From Pseudaestuariivita atlantica (lineage in GTDB: Bacteria > Pseudomonadota > Alphaproteobacteria > Rhodobacterales > Rhodobacteraceae), in NCBI RefSeq assembly GCF_001205715.1, contig NZ_AQQZ01000008.1, positions 124,001-188,000 of the forward strand: a DNA stretch of 64,000 bases, read 5' to 3'. Under the pieces are notes generated by a model. It saw only the letters and a program-made list of their open reading frames with translations. It was not told where the DNA came from and ran no database searches. Below, piece after piece: positions 7,751 through 16,908 of the stretch; the stretch's first letter is position 1, and each line of letters opens with the position of its first letter. The position numbers and the translations under genes are program-made.

Positions 7751-8974
7751 ATGCGCCTGTTCCTGACCCTCGCCGCGCTTTACCTGTCGGTCCTTCTGCT
7801 GCAGCTGTCCTCGGGCGGCGTCGGGCCGCTCGATGCGCTGTCGGGGCTGAAGCTCGGCTTCACCACGCCGCAGATCGGCCTTCTGGGATCGGCGCATTTC
7901 TTCGGCTTCTTCATCGGCTGCTGGTGGGCGCCCCGCCTGATGGGAGAGGTCGGGCCATCGCGCGCCTATGCCGCCTTCACCGCGCTCGGCGCGATCGGCC
8001 TGCTGGCCCACATCCTCACCGATGTGCCGCTGGCATGGGCGCTCTTCCGGGTGATGTCGGGCCTGTGCATCGCGGGCAGCTACACCGTGATCGAGGCATG
8101 GCTGCAGGCCCGCGCCACGAACGAAACGCGCGGGCGGGCGATGGGCACCTACCGCATCGTCGACCTCGGCGCGTCGCTTGCGGCGCAGGCGATGATCGGC
8201 GTGCTCGAACCGGCCTCCTACATCTCCTACACGGTCCTGACGCTGATCTGCTGCGCCGCGATCCTGCCGCTTGCCATGACGCGGCTGACGCCCCCGCCGG
8301 TGGGCAAGCGCCCGCGGCTCGACCCGCGCCTGCCGCTCGCGCGCTCTCCGCTCGCCGTCGCCGCCGTGCTGGTCGCGGCCCTCGGCACCGCCGCCTTCCG
8401 CATGGTCGGCCCGGTCTATGCCGAAACGCAGGGGCTGACCGCGGGCCAGATCGCGCTGTTCCTGTCGGCCTTCGTCGCGGGCGGGGCGCTGTCGCAATAC
8501 CCGGTCGGCTGGATCGCCGATGCCAAGGACCGCCGCTGGGTCCTGATCTGGCTGTCGGCGGCGGCCGCCGCGGCCAGCCTCGCCACCGCCACCCTGCCCT
8601 CCGGCCCGCCATGGCAGACCTTCGCGCTCGCCGCACTTTTCGGCTTCACCTCGATGCCGATCTACTCGGTCGCCGCCGCCCACGCCCACGACTTCGCCGC
8701 CAGCGACGAGCGGGTGGAACTGTCGGCGGCGCTGCTGTTCTACTACGCCCTCGGCGCCATCGCCGCGCCGCTGGGTGCCTCGTGGCTGATGCAGGTGCAG
8801 GGCCCCGGCGCGCTGTTCGCCCTGATCGCGGCGGGACATGTCGTGCTTGTCATCTTCGGCCTCGCACGGATGCGCGTGCGCCCCGCCGATGCCAAGACCC
8901 GCTATGTCTGGACCCCGCGCACCAGCTTCACCATCGGCGGCCTGACCCGCCGCGACCGCGAGAAGAAGCCCTGA
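7751..8974 (+). CDS. MFS transporter, YcaD-like
   Basis: This 407-residue inner-membrane protein has about 12 hydrophobic segments. The N-terminal helix pair carries LGFTTPQIGLLGSAHFFGFF, and the loop-2/3 region contains GCWWAPRLMGEVGPSRA. SGLCIAGSYTVIEAWLQA in helix 4-5 is characteristic of the YcaD/'MFS_1-like' group. The second half repeats the theme with GGALSQYPVGWIADAKDRR (motif-A-like). No ribosome-binding site is obvious before the ATG at 7751. The substrate is unknown; neighbours give no clue because both flanks carry terminators or long gaps. Confidence 0.85.
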   Translation: MRLFLTLAALYLSVLLLQLSSGGVGPLDALSGLKLGFTTPQIGLLGSAHFFGFFIGCWWAPRLMGEVGPSRAYAAFTALGAIGLLAHILTDVPLAWALFRVMSGLCIAGSYTVIEAWLQARATNETRGRAMGTYRIVDLGASLAAQAMIGVLEPASYISYTVLTLICCAAILPLAMTRLTPPPVGKRPRLDPRLPLARSPLAVAAVLVAALGTAAFRMVGPVYAETQGLTAGQIALFLSAFVAGGALSQYPVGWIADAKDRRWVLIWLSAAAAAASLATATLPSGPPWQTFALAALFGFTSMPIYSVAAAHAHDFAASDERVELSAALLFYYALGAIAAPLGASWLMQVQGPGALFALIAAGHVVLVIFGLARMRVRPADAKTRYVWTPRTSFTIGGLTRRDREKKP

Positions 8975-9143
8975 CCTGACCGCCGGCCGCGGTTTTCGAA
9001 CCAATTCGTGCGCACGATGTGATAGGGTGCTGCCGGGCCGCCCTTTGAGTATTTTCTCCAAGTCCATTTTCCGGCCCGCTTGTTTCGCACTTTCCGAACC
9101 GGGGCCAATCCATTCCGCCCCACCCCATTTGCAGGAGGCCGTC

Positions 9144-10718
9144 ATGCCCACCATCGTTGCACCCACAACCGTCACCACCGGCACCGCCCTGTCCGCCGGA
9201 GGCGTCGGCGACACCGTGTTCGTCGCCAACACCATCTTCATCATCTCGACCGACGAAAGCGGCTCGGGCGCCATGGACAGCGTCGCCATCCGCGCCTTCG
9301 CCGACAACGACATCCTCGTGCAGGGCACCGTGCACGGCGACCAGTGGGGCATCCTCATGGGCGAGGAAGCGGGCGGCGGCTCGGTCTTCGTGAGCGACAC
9401 CGGTACCGTCAGCGCCACCAGCATCGCCGCCATCGACAACACCCCCGAACTGGGCACCGCCAATACCGGCGACTTCCAGCTGACCAATTACGGAGAGGTC
9501 ACGATCCTCGGCAACGGCAGCGCGGTGCGCATCCAGCAGGGCAACATCGGTGCCGAAGGATACGACGGCAACACCAACGCGATCTCGAATTACGGGGCGA
9601 TCTCGGCGCTCGATCCCGACGGGATCGCCATCAACCTCGTCAATGTCGGCATCAGCACCGAGATCTACAACGGCATTGGCGCGGTGATCTCGACCAATGG
9701 CGAGCGCGCGATCTACGGCGCGGTTGGCCCCAACACGCTCGGCAGCGAGCCCGACGGCAACGCCGGCATCCTGCGCATCACCAACGAGGGCGAGATCGCC
9801 ACCAATCTCGGCAATGCCATCCAAACGCTGAACGGGGTGACCAACTACATCACCAATGGCGGCATCATCAACGGCGACATCCGGCTTGCCAACGGCCAGG
9901 ACGAGATCCTCAACAGCGGGCTCATCAACGGCAACGTCTACATGGGGGAGGCGAACGACACCTATGACGGTCGCGGCGGCGGGCAGGTGCTGGGCGTGCT
10001 CGACGCCGAGGGCGGCGACGACCTCTATTTCATCGACGTGAACGGGCAGGCGATCACCGATTCCGGCGGCAACGACACGCTGCGCGCCAATGCCGACGTC
10101 GCCAATGTCGAAGGCATCGAACAGATCCTCCTGCGCGGCACCGGCGATCACAGCGTCGAAGGCTCCCTGTCGCCCGAAGAGATCATCGGCAACAGCGGCG
10201 ACAACCTGATCCAGGGCAGCGGCGGCGCCGACACGCTGGTGGGCGCATCGGGCAGCGACACGCTCGAAGGTGGCGAGGGCAACGACCTGATCCGCGGCAG
10301 CACCGGCAACGACGTGCTTGCGGGCCAGGACCAGAACGACACGCTGCTGGGCGGAATCGGCGCCGACACGCTGATCGGCGGCGCGGGCACCGACAACCTG
10401 CGCGGCCAGCAGGGCCCCGACGTCTTCGTCTTCACCGCGATCACTGAATTCGGCACCGGCGCCACCCGCGACATCATCGTCGATTTCAAACGCGGCGAGG
10501 ACCTGATCGACATCTCGGACGTGAATGTCGACGGCGCCTTCACCTTCCTCGGCACCGGCGCCTTCACCGGCACGGGCGCGGCCGAGGTCCGTTTCACCAC
10601 CAACCCGGCCGGCCACGCCATCGTCCGCTTCGACCTCGACGGAGACGGGATCGAGGATGCCCAGCTGAACGTGCGAGACGTGGGCACATCGCTGACCGCC
10701 GACGATTTCGTCCTCTGA
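9144..10718 (+). CDS. RTX-type calcium-binding repeat protein
   Basis: This 524-residue protein is probably exported by a type I system and lacks a Sec signal. The start at 9144 is supported by GCAGGAGG. Residues about 1-330 are rich in N, G, I and T with repeating short strands (NYGEVTILGNG, NYGAISALD, NEGEIATNLGN), suggesting a beta-solenoid. From about 345 there are glycine/aspartate nonapeptide repeats such as GGADTLVGA, GSDTLEGGEGND and GADTLIGGAG, which form a Ca2+ parallel beta-roll. The C-terminal part (about 430-524, with VIVDFKRGEDLIDISD-like spacing) resembles the serralysin-type secretion domain. No protease motif HEXXH is present and no type I transporter genes are nearby. It may be a surface or matrix protein; the function is unknown. 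Confidence 0.85.
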   Translation: MPTIVAPTTVTTGTALSAGGVGDTVFVANTIFIISTDESGSGAMDSVAIRAFADNDILVQGTVHGDQWGILMGEEAGGGSVFVSDTGTVSATSIAAIDNTPELGTANTGDFQLTNYGEVTILGNGSAVRIQQGNIGAEGYDGNTNAISNYGAISALDPDGIAINLVNVGISTEIYNGIGAVISTNGERAIYGAVGPNTLGSEPDGNAGILRITNEGEIATNLGNAIQTLNGVTNYITNGGIINGDIRLANGQDEILNSGLINGNVYMGEANDTYDGRGGGQVLGVLDAEGGDDLYFIDVNGQAITDSGGNDTLRANADVANVEGIEQILLRGTGDHSVEGSLSPEEIIGNSGDNLIQGSGGADTLVGASGSDTLEGGEGNDLIRGSTGNDVLAGQDQNDTLLGGIGADTLIGGAGTDNLRGQQGPDVFVFTAITEFGTGATRDIIVDFKRGEDLIDISDVNVDGAFTFLGTGAFTGTGAAEVRFTTNPAGHAIVRFDLDGDGIEDAQLNVRDVGTSLTADDFVL

Positions 10719-10727
10719 CCGGGCGGC

Positions 10728-10749
10728 GGGGCGGCCCATACGCCGCCCC
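10728..10749 (+). terminator. Hairpin after the RTX protein gene
   Basis: GGGGCGGC (10728-10735) pairs with GCCGCCCC (10742-10749) around a CCATAC loop, 9 nt after the RTX stop codon. No T tract follows, so termination is plausible rather than certain. Confidence 0.45.
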
Positions 10750-10808
10750 CACTTCCCTGCCCCGCACCAATCCGCTACATCACGCGGACACTCAGGCGGG
10801 GCACGGGC

Positions 10809-12521
10809 ATGGCACGGCATCTCATCACTTCGGCGATCCCCTACATCAACGGGATCAAGCACCTCGGGAACCTCGTCGGCAGCCAGCTGCCAGCCGACCT
10901 CTACGCCCGCTACCAGCGTGCGCGCGGCAACGAGGTGCTGTTCCTCTGCGCCACCGACGAACACGGCACCCCCGCCGAACTGGCCGCCGCCAAGGCCGGC
11001 CAACCGGTCGCCGAATTCTGCGCCGACATGCACGCCACGCAGGCAAAAATCGCCGACGGCTTCCGCCTGTCCTTCGACCATTTCGGGCGCTCGTCCTCGC
11101 CCCAGAACCACGCCCTGACCCAGCACTTCGCGGGCCGCCTGGCCGATGCCGGCCTGATCGAGGAAGTGAGCGAGAAACAGGTCTATTCCAACGCCGACGG
11201 CCGCTTCCTGCCCGACCGGTATATCGAGGGCACCTGCCCCAATTGCGGCTATGACGGCGCGCGCGGCGACCAGTGCGAAAACTGCACCAAGCAGCTCGAT
11301 CCGACCGACCTGATCAACCCCCGCTCGGCCATCTCGGGTTCCACCGACCTCGAAGTGCGCGAAACCAAGCACCTCTACCTCCGCCAAAGCCAGATGCGCG
11401 ACCAGCTGAACGCCTGGATCGACAGCAAATCCGACTGGCCGATCCTGACCACATCGATCGCAAAGAAATGGCTAAACGACGGCGACGGCTTGCAAGACCG
11501 CGGCATCACCCGCGACCTCGCCTGGGGCGTCCCCGTCAAACGCGGGGCCGAGGACTGGCCCGGCATGGAAGGCAAGGTCTTCTACGTCTGGTTCGACGCC
11601 CCCATCGAATACATCGCCTGTGCGCAGGAATGGCGGGACGCGGGCAAGGGCAGCGACTGGGAACGCTGGTGGCGCACGGACAAGGGCGCGGACGACGTGC
11701 GCTACACCCAGTTCATGGGCAAGGACAACGTGCCCTTCCACACCCTGTCGTTCCCCGCCACGATCCTCGGCTCGGGCGAGGATTGGAAGCTCGTCGACTA
11801 CATCAAGTCCTTCAACTACCTCAACTACGACGGCGGCCAGTTCTCCACCTCCAAGGGACGCGGCGTGTTCCAGGACCAGGCGCTCGACATCCTGCCCGCC
11901 GATTACTGGCGCTGGTGGCTCCTCAGCCACGTGCCCGAAAGCTCCGACACCGAGTTCACGTGGGAGACGTTCCAGCAGGACGTCAACAAGGACCTCGCCG
12001 ATGTCCTCGGCAACTTCGTCAGCCGCATCACCAAGTTCTGCCGCTCGAAATTCGGCGAGGAAGTCCCCTCTGCCGGCACCTTCGGCCCCGCCGAAGAGGC
12101 CCTGATCGCCGATCTCGACCGCCGCATCGCCGCCTACCAGTCCCACATGGACGCGATCGAGATCCGCAAGGCCGCCGGCGAATTGCGCGCGATCTGGGTC
12201 GCGGGCAACGAATACCTGCAATCGGCGGCCCCGTGGTCCACCTTCAAGACCGACCCGGACATGGCCGCGGCGCAGGTCCGCCTCGGCCTCAACCTCATCC
12301 GCCTCTACGCGGTCCTCTCGGCCCCCTTCATCCCCGATGCCGCGCAAACCATGATGACCGCGATGCAGTCGGACGACTGGTCATGGCCCTCGGACGCCGC
12401 AACCGCGCTCGCCGCCCTGCCCGGCGGCCACGCCTTCACCGTGCCCGACGTGATGTTCACGAAAATCACCGACGACCAGCACGCCGACTGGCAAACCCGC
12501 TTCTCCGGCACCCGCGACTGA
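10809..12521 (+). CDS. metG: Methionine--tRNA ligase
   Basis: This 570-residue class I aminoacyl-tRNA synthetase charges tRNA-Met in the cytoplasm. The HIGH-type motif is in [12 protein letters not shown] near residue 20. The connective domain has a zinc knuckle of the form [17 protein letters not shown] (about 140-156). The KMSKS-type loop appears as [10 protein letters not shown] near residue 345. [14 protein letters not shown] is another MetRS signature. The length fits forms without the C-terminal dimerisation (Trbp111-like) domain. The gene is single, flanked by hairpins on both sides. Confidence 0.97.
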   Translation: MARHLITSAIPYINGIKHLGNLVGSQLPADLYARYQRARGNEVLFLCATDEHGTPAELAAAKAGQPVAEFCADMHATQAKIADGFRLSFDHFGRSSSPQNHALTQHFAGRLADAGLIEEVSEKQVYSNADGRFLPDRYIEGTCPNCGYDGARGDQCENCTKQLDPTDLINPRSAISGSTDLEVRETKHLYLRQSQMRDQLNAWIDSKSDWPILTTSIAKKWLNDGDGLQDRGITRDLAWGVPVKRGAEDWPGMEGKVFYVWFDAPIEYIACAQEWRDAGKGSDWERWWRTDKGADDVRYTQFMGKDNVPFHTLSFPATILGSGEDWKLVDYIKSFNYLNYDGGQFSTSKGRGVFQDQALDILPADYWRWWLLSHVPESSDTEFTWETFQQDVNKDLADVLGNFVSRITKFCRSKFGEEVPSAGTFGPAEEALIADLDRRIAAYQSHMDAIEIRKAAGELRAIWVAGNEYLQSAAPWSTFKTDPDMAAAQVRLGLNLIRLYAVLSAPFIPDAAQTMMTAMQSDDWSWPSDAATALAALPGGHAFTVPDVMFTKITDDQHADWQTRFSGTRD

Positions 12522-12531
12522 CCCCGCACCC

Positions 12532-12564
12532 GAAGAGAGACCCTTCAGGTCTTCTTCTCTTCAC
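12532..12564 (+). terminator. Possible hairpin after metG
   Basis: GAAGAGAGACC just after the metG stop can pair with GGTCTTCTTCTCTTC, leaving a short bulge, around a CTTCA-type loop. The right arm is T/C-rich, giving a weak U-rich end in the RNA. It is an imperfect structure. Confidence 0.4.
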
Positions 12565-12634
12565 AAATATGTCCGGCGCCACGCCTGCCCCGCGCGCACC
12601 ACCCGCATGACGGGGTCGGCCCGCCACCCCGCTT

Positions 12635-12657
12635 CCCTCCCCCCGCACGGGGGAGGG
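12635..12657. repeat. GC-rich intergenic palindrome
   Basis: CCCTCCCCC (12635-12643) and GGGGGAGGG (12649-12657) form a 9-bp stem with a 5-nt loop in the gap between metG and the convergent VOC gene. Palindromes of this composition are frequent between genes in alphaproteobacteria, where they may serve as bidirectional terminators. No second copy was noticed in this window. Confidence 0.45.
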
Positions 12658-12709
12658 TCAGGGAGAGGGGTCCGCGCCCCCGCGTGCGCAGCACACCGCG
12701 AAAGGCGAT

Positions 12710-13102
12710 CTAGCCCGACGTGCCCTCCGACGGCGTCATCAGCCCCACCGCCGCGCCGCCGGGATCGGCGACGATCACGATGCGGCCCACGTTCGGCACG
12801 TCGAAGGGCGGGCGCAGGACCATCCCGCCCGCGTCCTTGGTCTCCGCCGCCGCCGCGTCCACATCGGCCACCGCGATATAGGTGAACCAGTGCGCCGGTG
12901 CGTCCTCCATCCCCGGCATCGCGGACATGTCCATCATGCCCGCCACCATGTCGTCACCCACCTTGGCCACGTTGTATTCGCCCTCGGGCATCGGCATCGT
13001 GTCGATCGTCCAGCCGCAGACCCGGCTGTAATAATCGCGCGCCGCCGCCACGTCGCGCGTCATCAACTCGCTCCAGTGGATATCCCCGTGTCGGTTTCCC
13101 AT
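12710..13102 (-). CDS. VOC (glyoxalase/bleomycin resistance) family protein
   Basis: This is a 130-residue single-module vicinal-oxygen-chelate protein. The ATG at 13102 is preferred over ATGs further upstream because it has GGGAGG at proper spacing. Two beta-alpha-beta-beta-beta repeats are visible: HWSELMTRDVAAARDYYSRVCGW at the N-terminus, then a WFTYIAVADVDAAAAETKDAGG unit followed by VIVADPGGAAVGLM at the C-terminus. This is the usual arrangement of the PhnB/'YdcJ'-like VOC group. It faces metG and diverges from the haloacid dehalogenase gene. The substrate is unknown. Confidence 0.85.
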   Translation of the reverse strand: MGNRHGDIHWSELMTRDVAAARDYYSRVCGWTIDTMPMPEGEYNVAKVGDDMVAGMMDMSAMPGMEDAPAHWFTYIAVADVDAAAAETKDAGGMVLRPPFDVPNVGRIVIVADPGGAAVGLMTPSEGTSG

Positions 13103-13212
13103 CGTCGGTCCTCCCATGATGTTGGCGAGGGGCGAGTATAGCACGAATTCCCTCTTTTCGCTGCCGCGCCCCCGTGCCACCCTGCCCGCGATCCCGCTGA
13201 AGGCCACGCCCC

Positions 13213-13890
13213 ATGCCCATCACCACCGCCGTTTTCGACGCCTATGGCACGCTCTTCGACGTGGCCGCCGCCGCCCGCGAAGCCGCCGCCGAACCGGGGC
13301 GCGAGGCCTTTGCCACCCACTGGCCCGCCGTCGCCCGCGACTGGCGCCTGAAGCAACTGCAATACACGTGGCTCCGCGCCATCGAAGGCGCGCATTGCGA
13401 CTTCTGGCAGGTCACGCAGGACGGGCTCGACTGGGCGCTCGACGCCTCGAACCTCGCCGACCCCGAGCTGCGCGAACGCCTGCTGGCGCTCTACTGGGAG
13501 CTTTCGGCCTACCCGGAGGTTCCCGCCATGCTCGCCACGCTCAAACAGCGCGGGCTGAACACCGCGATCCTGTCCAACGGCTCACCCGACATGCTGGCAG
13601 GCGCGGTCGACAGCGCCGGGATCGGCGAGATGCTGGACGACGTCCTCAGCGTCGAATCCGTCGGCATCTTCAAACCCGCCCCCGCCGTCTACGACCTTGT
13701 CGGCAAGCGGTTCGGATGCGCGAAGGACGAGGTGCTCTTCGTCTCCTCCAACGGCTGGGACGCCGCCGCCGCTTCGCGCTATGGCTTCACCACCGCATGG
13801 GTCAACCGCGCGGGCGAGCCGGTAGACCGCCTGCCCGGCCAGCCGCACCACGTCCTGACCGACCTCACCACCATCCCGGACCTCGCCTGA
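13213..13890 (+). CDS. Haloacid dehalogenase type II (HAD superfamily)
   Basis: This 225-residue cytosolic hydrolase matches (S)-2-haloacid dehalogenases, which convert 2-haloalkanoic acids to 2-hydroxy acids with an aspartyl-ester intermediate. The nucleophile motif is FDAYGTLFD (residues 7-15), motif II is ILSNGSP, motif III carries the lysine of SVGIFKPAP, and motif IV is VSSNGWDA. A cap-domain segment with WRLKQLQYTWLRA precedes motif II and is characteristic of the type II group. It is the first of four genes with overlapping ends (13213-16881). Confidence 0.92.
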   Translation: MPITTAVFDAYGTLFDVAAAAREAAAEPGREAFATHWPAVARDWRLKQLQYTWLRAIEGAHCDFWQVTQDGLDWALDASNLADPELRERLLALYWELSAYPEVPAMLATLKQRGLNTAILSNGSPDMLAGAVDSAGIGEMLDDVLSVESVGIFKPAPAVYDLVGKRFGCAKDEVLFVSSNGWDAAAASRYGFTTAWVNRAGEPVDRLPGQPHHVLTDLTTIPDLA

Positions 13891-14711
13891 TGCCACGCTT
13901 CAACACCTCCGACGGCCTGTCGCTGCACTACGATGACGACGGCGCGGGCCTCCCGGTCCTCTGCCTCTCGGGCCTCACCCGCGACGGGCGCGATTTCGAC
14001 TATGTCGCGCCGCACCTGACGGATGTCCGCCTGATCCGCATGGATTATCGCGGGCGGGGCCGGTCGGATTTCGGCGACTGGCGCGACTATACCCTGCAAC
14101 GCGAGGGCACCGACGCGCTGGAACTGCTCGACCACCTGGGGATTGAGAAAGCGGCGATCCTCGGCACCTCGCGCGGCGGGCTGATCGCCATGGGCCTCGC
14201 CGCCACCGTGCCGCAGCGCCTGCTGGGCGTCGCCCTGAACGACATCGGCCCGGAACTCGACCCCAAGGGCCTCACCAACATCATGGGCTACCTTGGCCGC
14301 GCGCCCGTCTGGAAAACCTACGAGGAAGCCGCCAAGCACCGCCCGCACGTCATGCCCGGTTTCGCCAACGTGCCGCCGGAACGCTGGCGCGCGGAGGTCG
14401 AGAAATTCTATGTCGAAACGCCCACCGGCCTCACGATCACCTATGACCCGCACCTGCGCGACGCCGTCGAACAGGCGGGCGCGACCGCCGTGCCGGATCT
14501 CTGGCCGTTCTTCGACGCGCTGAAACCCCTGCCCACCGCCGCCCTGCGCGGAGCCAATTCCGACCTTCTGAGCGCCGACACCTTCGCCAAAATGCAGGAC
14601 CGCCACCCCGCCATGCACGCCGCCACAGTGGCGGACCGGGGGCACGTGCCGTTCCTCGACGAACCAGAAAGCCTCGAAACCCTCCACGCCTGGATCGGAG
14701 CGATGCGATGA
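13890..14711 (+). CDS. Alpha/beta hydrolase
   Basis: This 273-residue cytosolic hydrolase has the oxyanion region CLSGLTRDGRDFD, then MDYRGRGRSD. The nucleophile elbow is GTSRGG (serine about residue 95). The acid is probably in LRGANSDLLS and the histidine in ADRGHVPFLDEPE. The start codon overlaps the stop of the HAD gene by one base (TGATG), and its own stop overlaps the next gene by 4 bp, so the genes are translationally coupled. The substrate is unknown; a role with the dehalogenase in breakdown of a small organic compound is possible. Confidence 0.9.
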   Translation: MPRFNTSDGLSLHYDDDGAGLPVLCLSGLTRDGRDFDYVAPHLTDVRLIRMDYRGRGRSDFGDWRDYTLQREGTDALELLDHLGIEKAAILGTSRGGLIAMGLAATVPQRLLGVALNDIGPELDPKGLTNIMGYLGRAPVWKTYEEAAKHRPHVMPGFANVPPERWRAEVEKFYVETPTGLTITYDPHLRDAVEQAGATAVPDLWPFFDALKPLPTAALRGANSDLLSADTFAKMQDRHPAMHAATVADRGHVPFLDEPESLETLHAWIGAMR

Positions 14712-15691
14712 ATATCGACATGATCCGCGCCGCCGCCGGGCGGCTCGACGGCCATGCCCGGCGCACGCCGATGCTCACCTCGCCCTTCCTTGACGAGATC
14801 GCCGGGCGGCGGGTGCTGGTGAAACCGGAATGCCTGCAACATACCGGCAGCTTCAAATATCGCGGCGGGCGCAACGCCGTGGCCGCACTTGACGACGCGA
14901 CACGCGCGCGCGGCGTGCTGGCCTTTTCCAGCGGCAACCACGCGCAGGGCGTGGCACTGGCGGCGCGCGAACACGGGGTGCCAGCCGTCATCATCATGCC
15001 CGCCGACGCGCCCGCGCTGAAGATCGCCAACACCCGCGCCCTTGGGGCCGAGGTCGTGCTTTACGACCGCGCGGGTGGGGAAAGCCGCGAGGCGGTGGGC
15101 GACAAACTCGAATCCGAACGCGGCCTCACCCTGATCCGCCCCTATGACGAACCGCAAGTCATCGCGGGCCAAGGCACCACGGGGCTGGAGATCGCCGCAC
15201 AGGCCGCTGAACTGGGCGTGACAGAGGCCGACGTGCTGGTCTGCTGCGGCGGCGGCGGCCTGACCTCGGGCATCGCGCTCGCGCTTGAGGCCGAGGCCCC
15301 CGGCCTCCGCGTCCGCCCCATCGAACCGGAAGGGTTCGACGACGTGATCCGCTCACAGACGGCGGGCTCGATCCAGACGAACACCGCCGTCGCGGGCAAT
15401 GTCTGCGACGCGATCCTCACGCCCGCGCCCGGCAACCACACATGGCCCATCATCCAGCGCCTCTGCGGCCCCGGCATCGCCGTGACCGAGGGCGAGGCGC
15501 TGGCGGCCGTCTTCCACGCCGCCGAGCGCCTGAAAGTGACAGCAGAACCCGGCGGGGCGGTTGCCTTGGCCGCCGCCCTGTTCCATGCCTCGGATATCGA
15601 CGGCGACGCCGTGGTCGTCACGATCTCGGGCGGCAACATCGACGCCGCCATGCTCGCCCGCGCGCTGGCCACCGAAGGACACCCGCAATGA
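14708..15691 (+). CDS. PLP-dependent threonine/serine dehydratase family protein
   Basis: This 327-residue fold-type II PLP enzyme has the Schiff-base lysine in HTGSFKYRGG (about residue 49), the substrate loop SSGNHAQG, and the phosphate-binding glycine loop CCGGGGLTSG. The C-terminal serine/asparagine area is ISGGNID. The short form without an ACT domain resembles catabolic threonine dehydratase, serine racemase, hydroxyaspartate dehydratase and EutB-like enzymes; sequence inspection does not separate these. It overlaps the hydrolase gene (ATGA, 4 bp) and the next gene (4 bp), so it belongs to the same coupled operon. Confidence 0.9.
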   Translation: MNIDMIRAAAGRLDGHARRTPMLTSPFLDEIAGRRVLVKPECLQHTGSFKYRGGRNAVAALDDATRARGVLAFSSGNHAQGVALAAREHGVPAVIIMPADAPALKIANTRALGAEVVLYDRAGGESREAVGDKLESERGLTLIRPYDEPQVIAGQGTTGLEIAAQAAELGVTEADVLVCCGGGGLTSGIALALEAEAPGLRVRPIEPEGFDDVIRSQTAGSIQTNTAVAGNVCDAILTPAPGNHTWPIIQRLCGPGIAVTEGEALAAVFHAAERLKVTAEPGGAVALAAALFHASDIDGDAVVVTISGGNIDAAMLARALATEGHPQ

Positions 15692-16881
15692 CCCGCTTCA
15701 CCATCGCCAGTTTCAACGTCAAGAACCTGATCGGGCCGGACAAGGAATACTACCAGTTCCAGTCCTACACGCCCGAGGAATACGCGTGGAAAAAGGCATG
15801 GCTCGCCGACCAGGTCGTGACGCTCGACGCCGACGTGATCGGGTTCCAGGAGATATTCGAGGAAGACGCCCTGCGCGATGTCGTGACCGAGGCCGACCGC
15901 CGCGGATCCGCCGCCAACGACGCCAACCTGCCCGGCGACGACAAGGCCTATCGCAAGAAGGCGATCTTTCGCAAACTGGCCTATGACGGGTACGACGACG
16001 CCTCCATCGCGTTTGCGCCCAACGTCAATGACGGCGAACCGGGCCAGCGGCGTCCGGGCCTCGCCATCCTGTCGCGCCACGGCTTTGCCGAACCGCCCGA
16101 GGTCATCCAGGTCCTCGACCCACCGCTGACGATCCCGTTCCAGCCGCTGGGCGGCGGCGCGGAATCCGGCAGCTTCACCGTGTCACGGCTGTCGCGTCCG
16201 ATTCTCAAGGCACGGGTGCGGGCCGGGAAGCATTCGGTCACCGTCTTCAACTGCCACCTGAAATCGAAACTGGGTGAATACCGCAAACCGCCGGGCGCCC
16301 CCTACCCGTCCGAGGCCGACCTGACGCGCTACGATCCGGTGGGCCGTGCGCAGGGCGCTCTCAGGGCCGCGTTGCGGCGCATGGCCGAGGCGTGGGTCCT
16401 GCGGCGCGAAATCGTGGCCGAGTTGCGCGCGGGCCGCAGCGTGATCGCGCTGGGGGACTTCAACGATGGCGAACACGCCGTCAGTTCCGAAATCATCTCG
16501 GGCGAGGTGCCATTCAAGAACTATGCCTGGATGCTGCGCCACGACGCCAAGGGCTATAACGACCGCTATTCCAAGGAAGAGCACGAACAGATCACCCGCG
16601 ATATCGAGCAAGTGCGCCTGCATTCGGCCGAACACCTCTTCGTCAAGAAATCGGCGCGCGACATGGTCTATACATCCGCCTTCGGCGGGGTTTATGAATC
16701 GATAGACCAGATTTATTTGTCACGGCATTTCACGCCCGACGCACCCGATCCACGGGGCGAAATGGAGTATTTCAGCGTGTTGAACGATCATTTGACCGAT
16801 GGCGCCCACCCCGAGGCGCCGTATAACAAGCTCGCCTCGGACCATGGACAGATCATGGCGCATCTGAACCTTTTCGACTGA
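15688..16881 (+). CDS. Endonuclease/exonuclease/phosphatase (EEP) family protein
   Basis: This 397-residue metal-dependent hydrolase has the DNase I-like fold. Diagnostic parts are IASFNVKNLIG (N-terminal strand and Asn), DVIGFQEIFEE with the metal-binding Glu, FNCHLKSK, ALGDFNDGEHA, and SDHGQIMAHL with the final Asp-His pair. No signal peptide is seen, so it is probably cytoplasmic. It ends the four-gene coupled run. A second 397-residue EEP protein lies at 53443-54636, but the two differ clearly in sequence. The substrate (nucleic acid, phospholipid or other phosphodiester) is unknown. Confidence 0.88.
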   Translation: MTRFTIASFNVKNLIGPDKEYYQFQSYTPEEYAWKKAWLADQVVTLDADVIGFQEIFEEDALRDVVTEADRRGSAANDANLPGDDKAYRKKAIFRKLAYDGYDDASIAFAPNVNDGEPGQRRPGLAILSRHGFAEPPEVIQVLDPPLTIPFQPLGGGAESGSFTVSRLSRPILKARVRAGKHSVTVFNCHLKSKLGEYRKPPGAPYPSEADLTRYDPVGRAQGALRAALRRMAEAWVLRREIVAELRAGRSVIALGDFNDGEHAVSSEIISGEVPFKNYAWMLRHDAKGYNDRYSKEEHEQITRDIEQVRLHSAEHLFVKKSARDMVYTSAFGGVYESIDQIYLSRHFTPDAPDPRGEMEYFSVLNDHLTDGAHPEAPYNKLASDHGQIMAHLNLFD

Positions 16882-16908
16882 CACACCCGACCGACTGCCG
16901 ACCGACCC

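Noticed and set aside
10719-10808. SAM-type riboswitch upstream of metG
   Set aside because: Only a short hairpin at 10728-10749 is present; no riboswitch core could be recognised in the 90-bp gap.
8928-11387. Long open frame (819 codons) opposite the RTX gene and metG
   Set aside because: It is antisense to well-supported genes; its Val/Asp/Gly repetition mirrors the RTX repeats.
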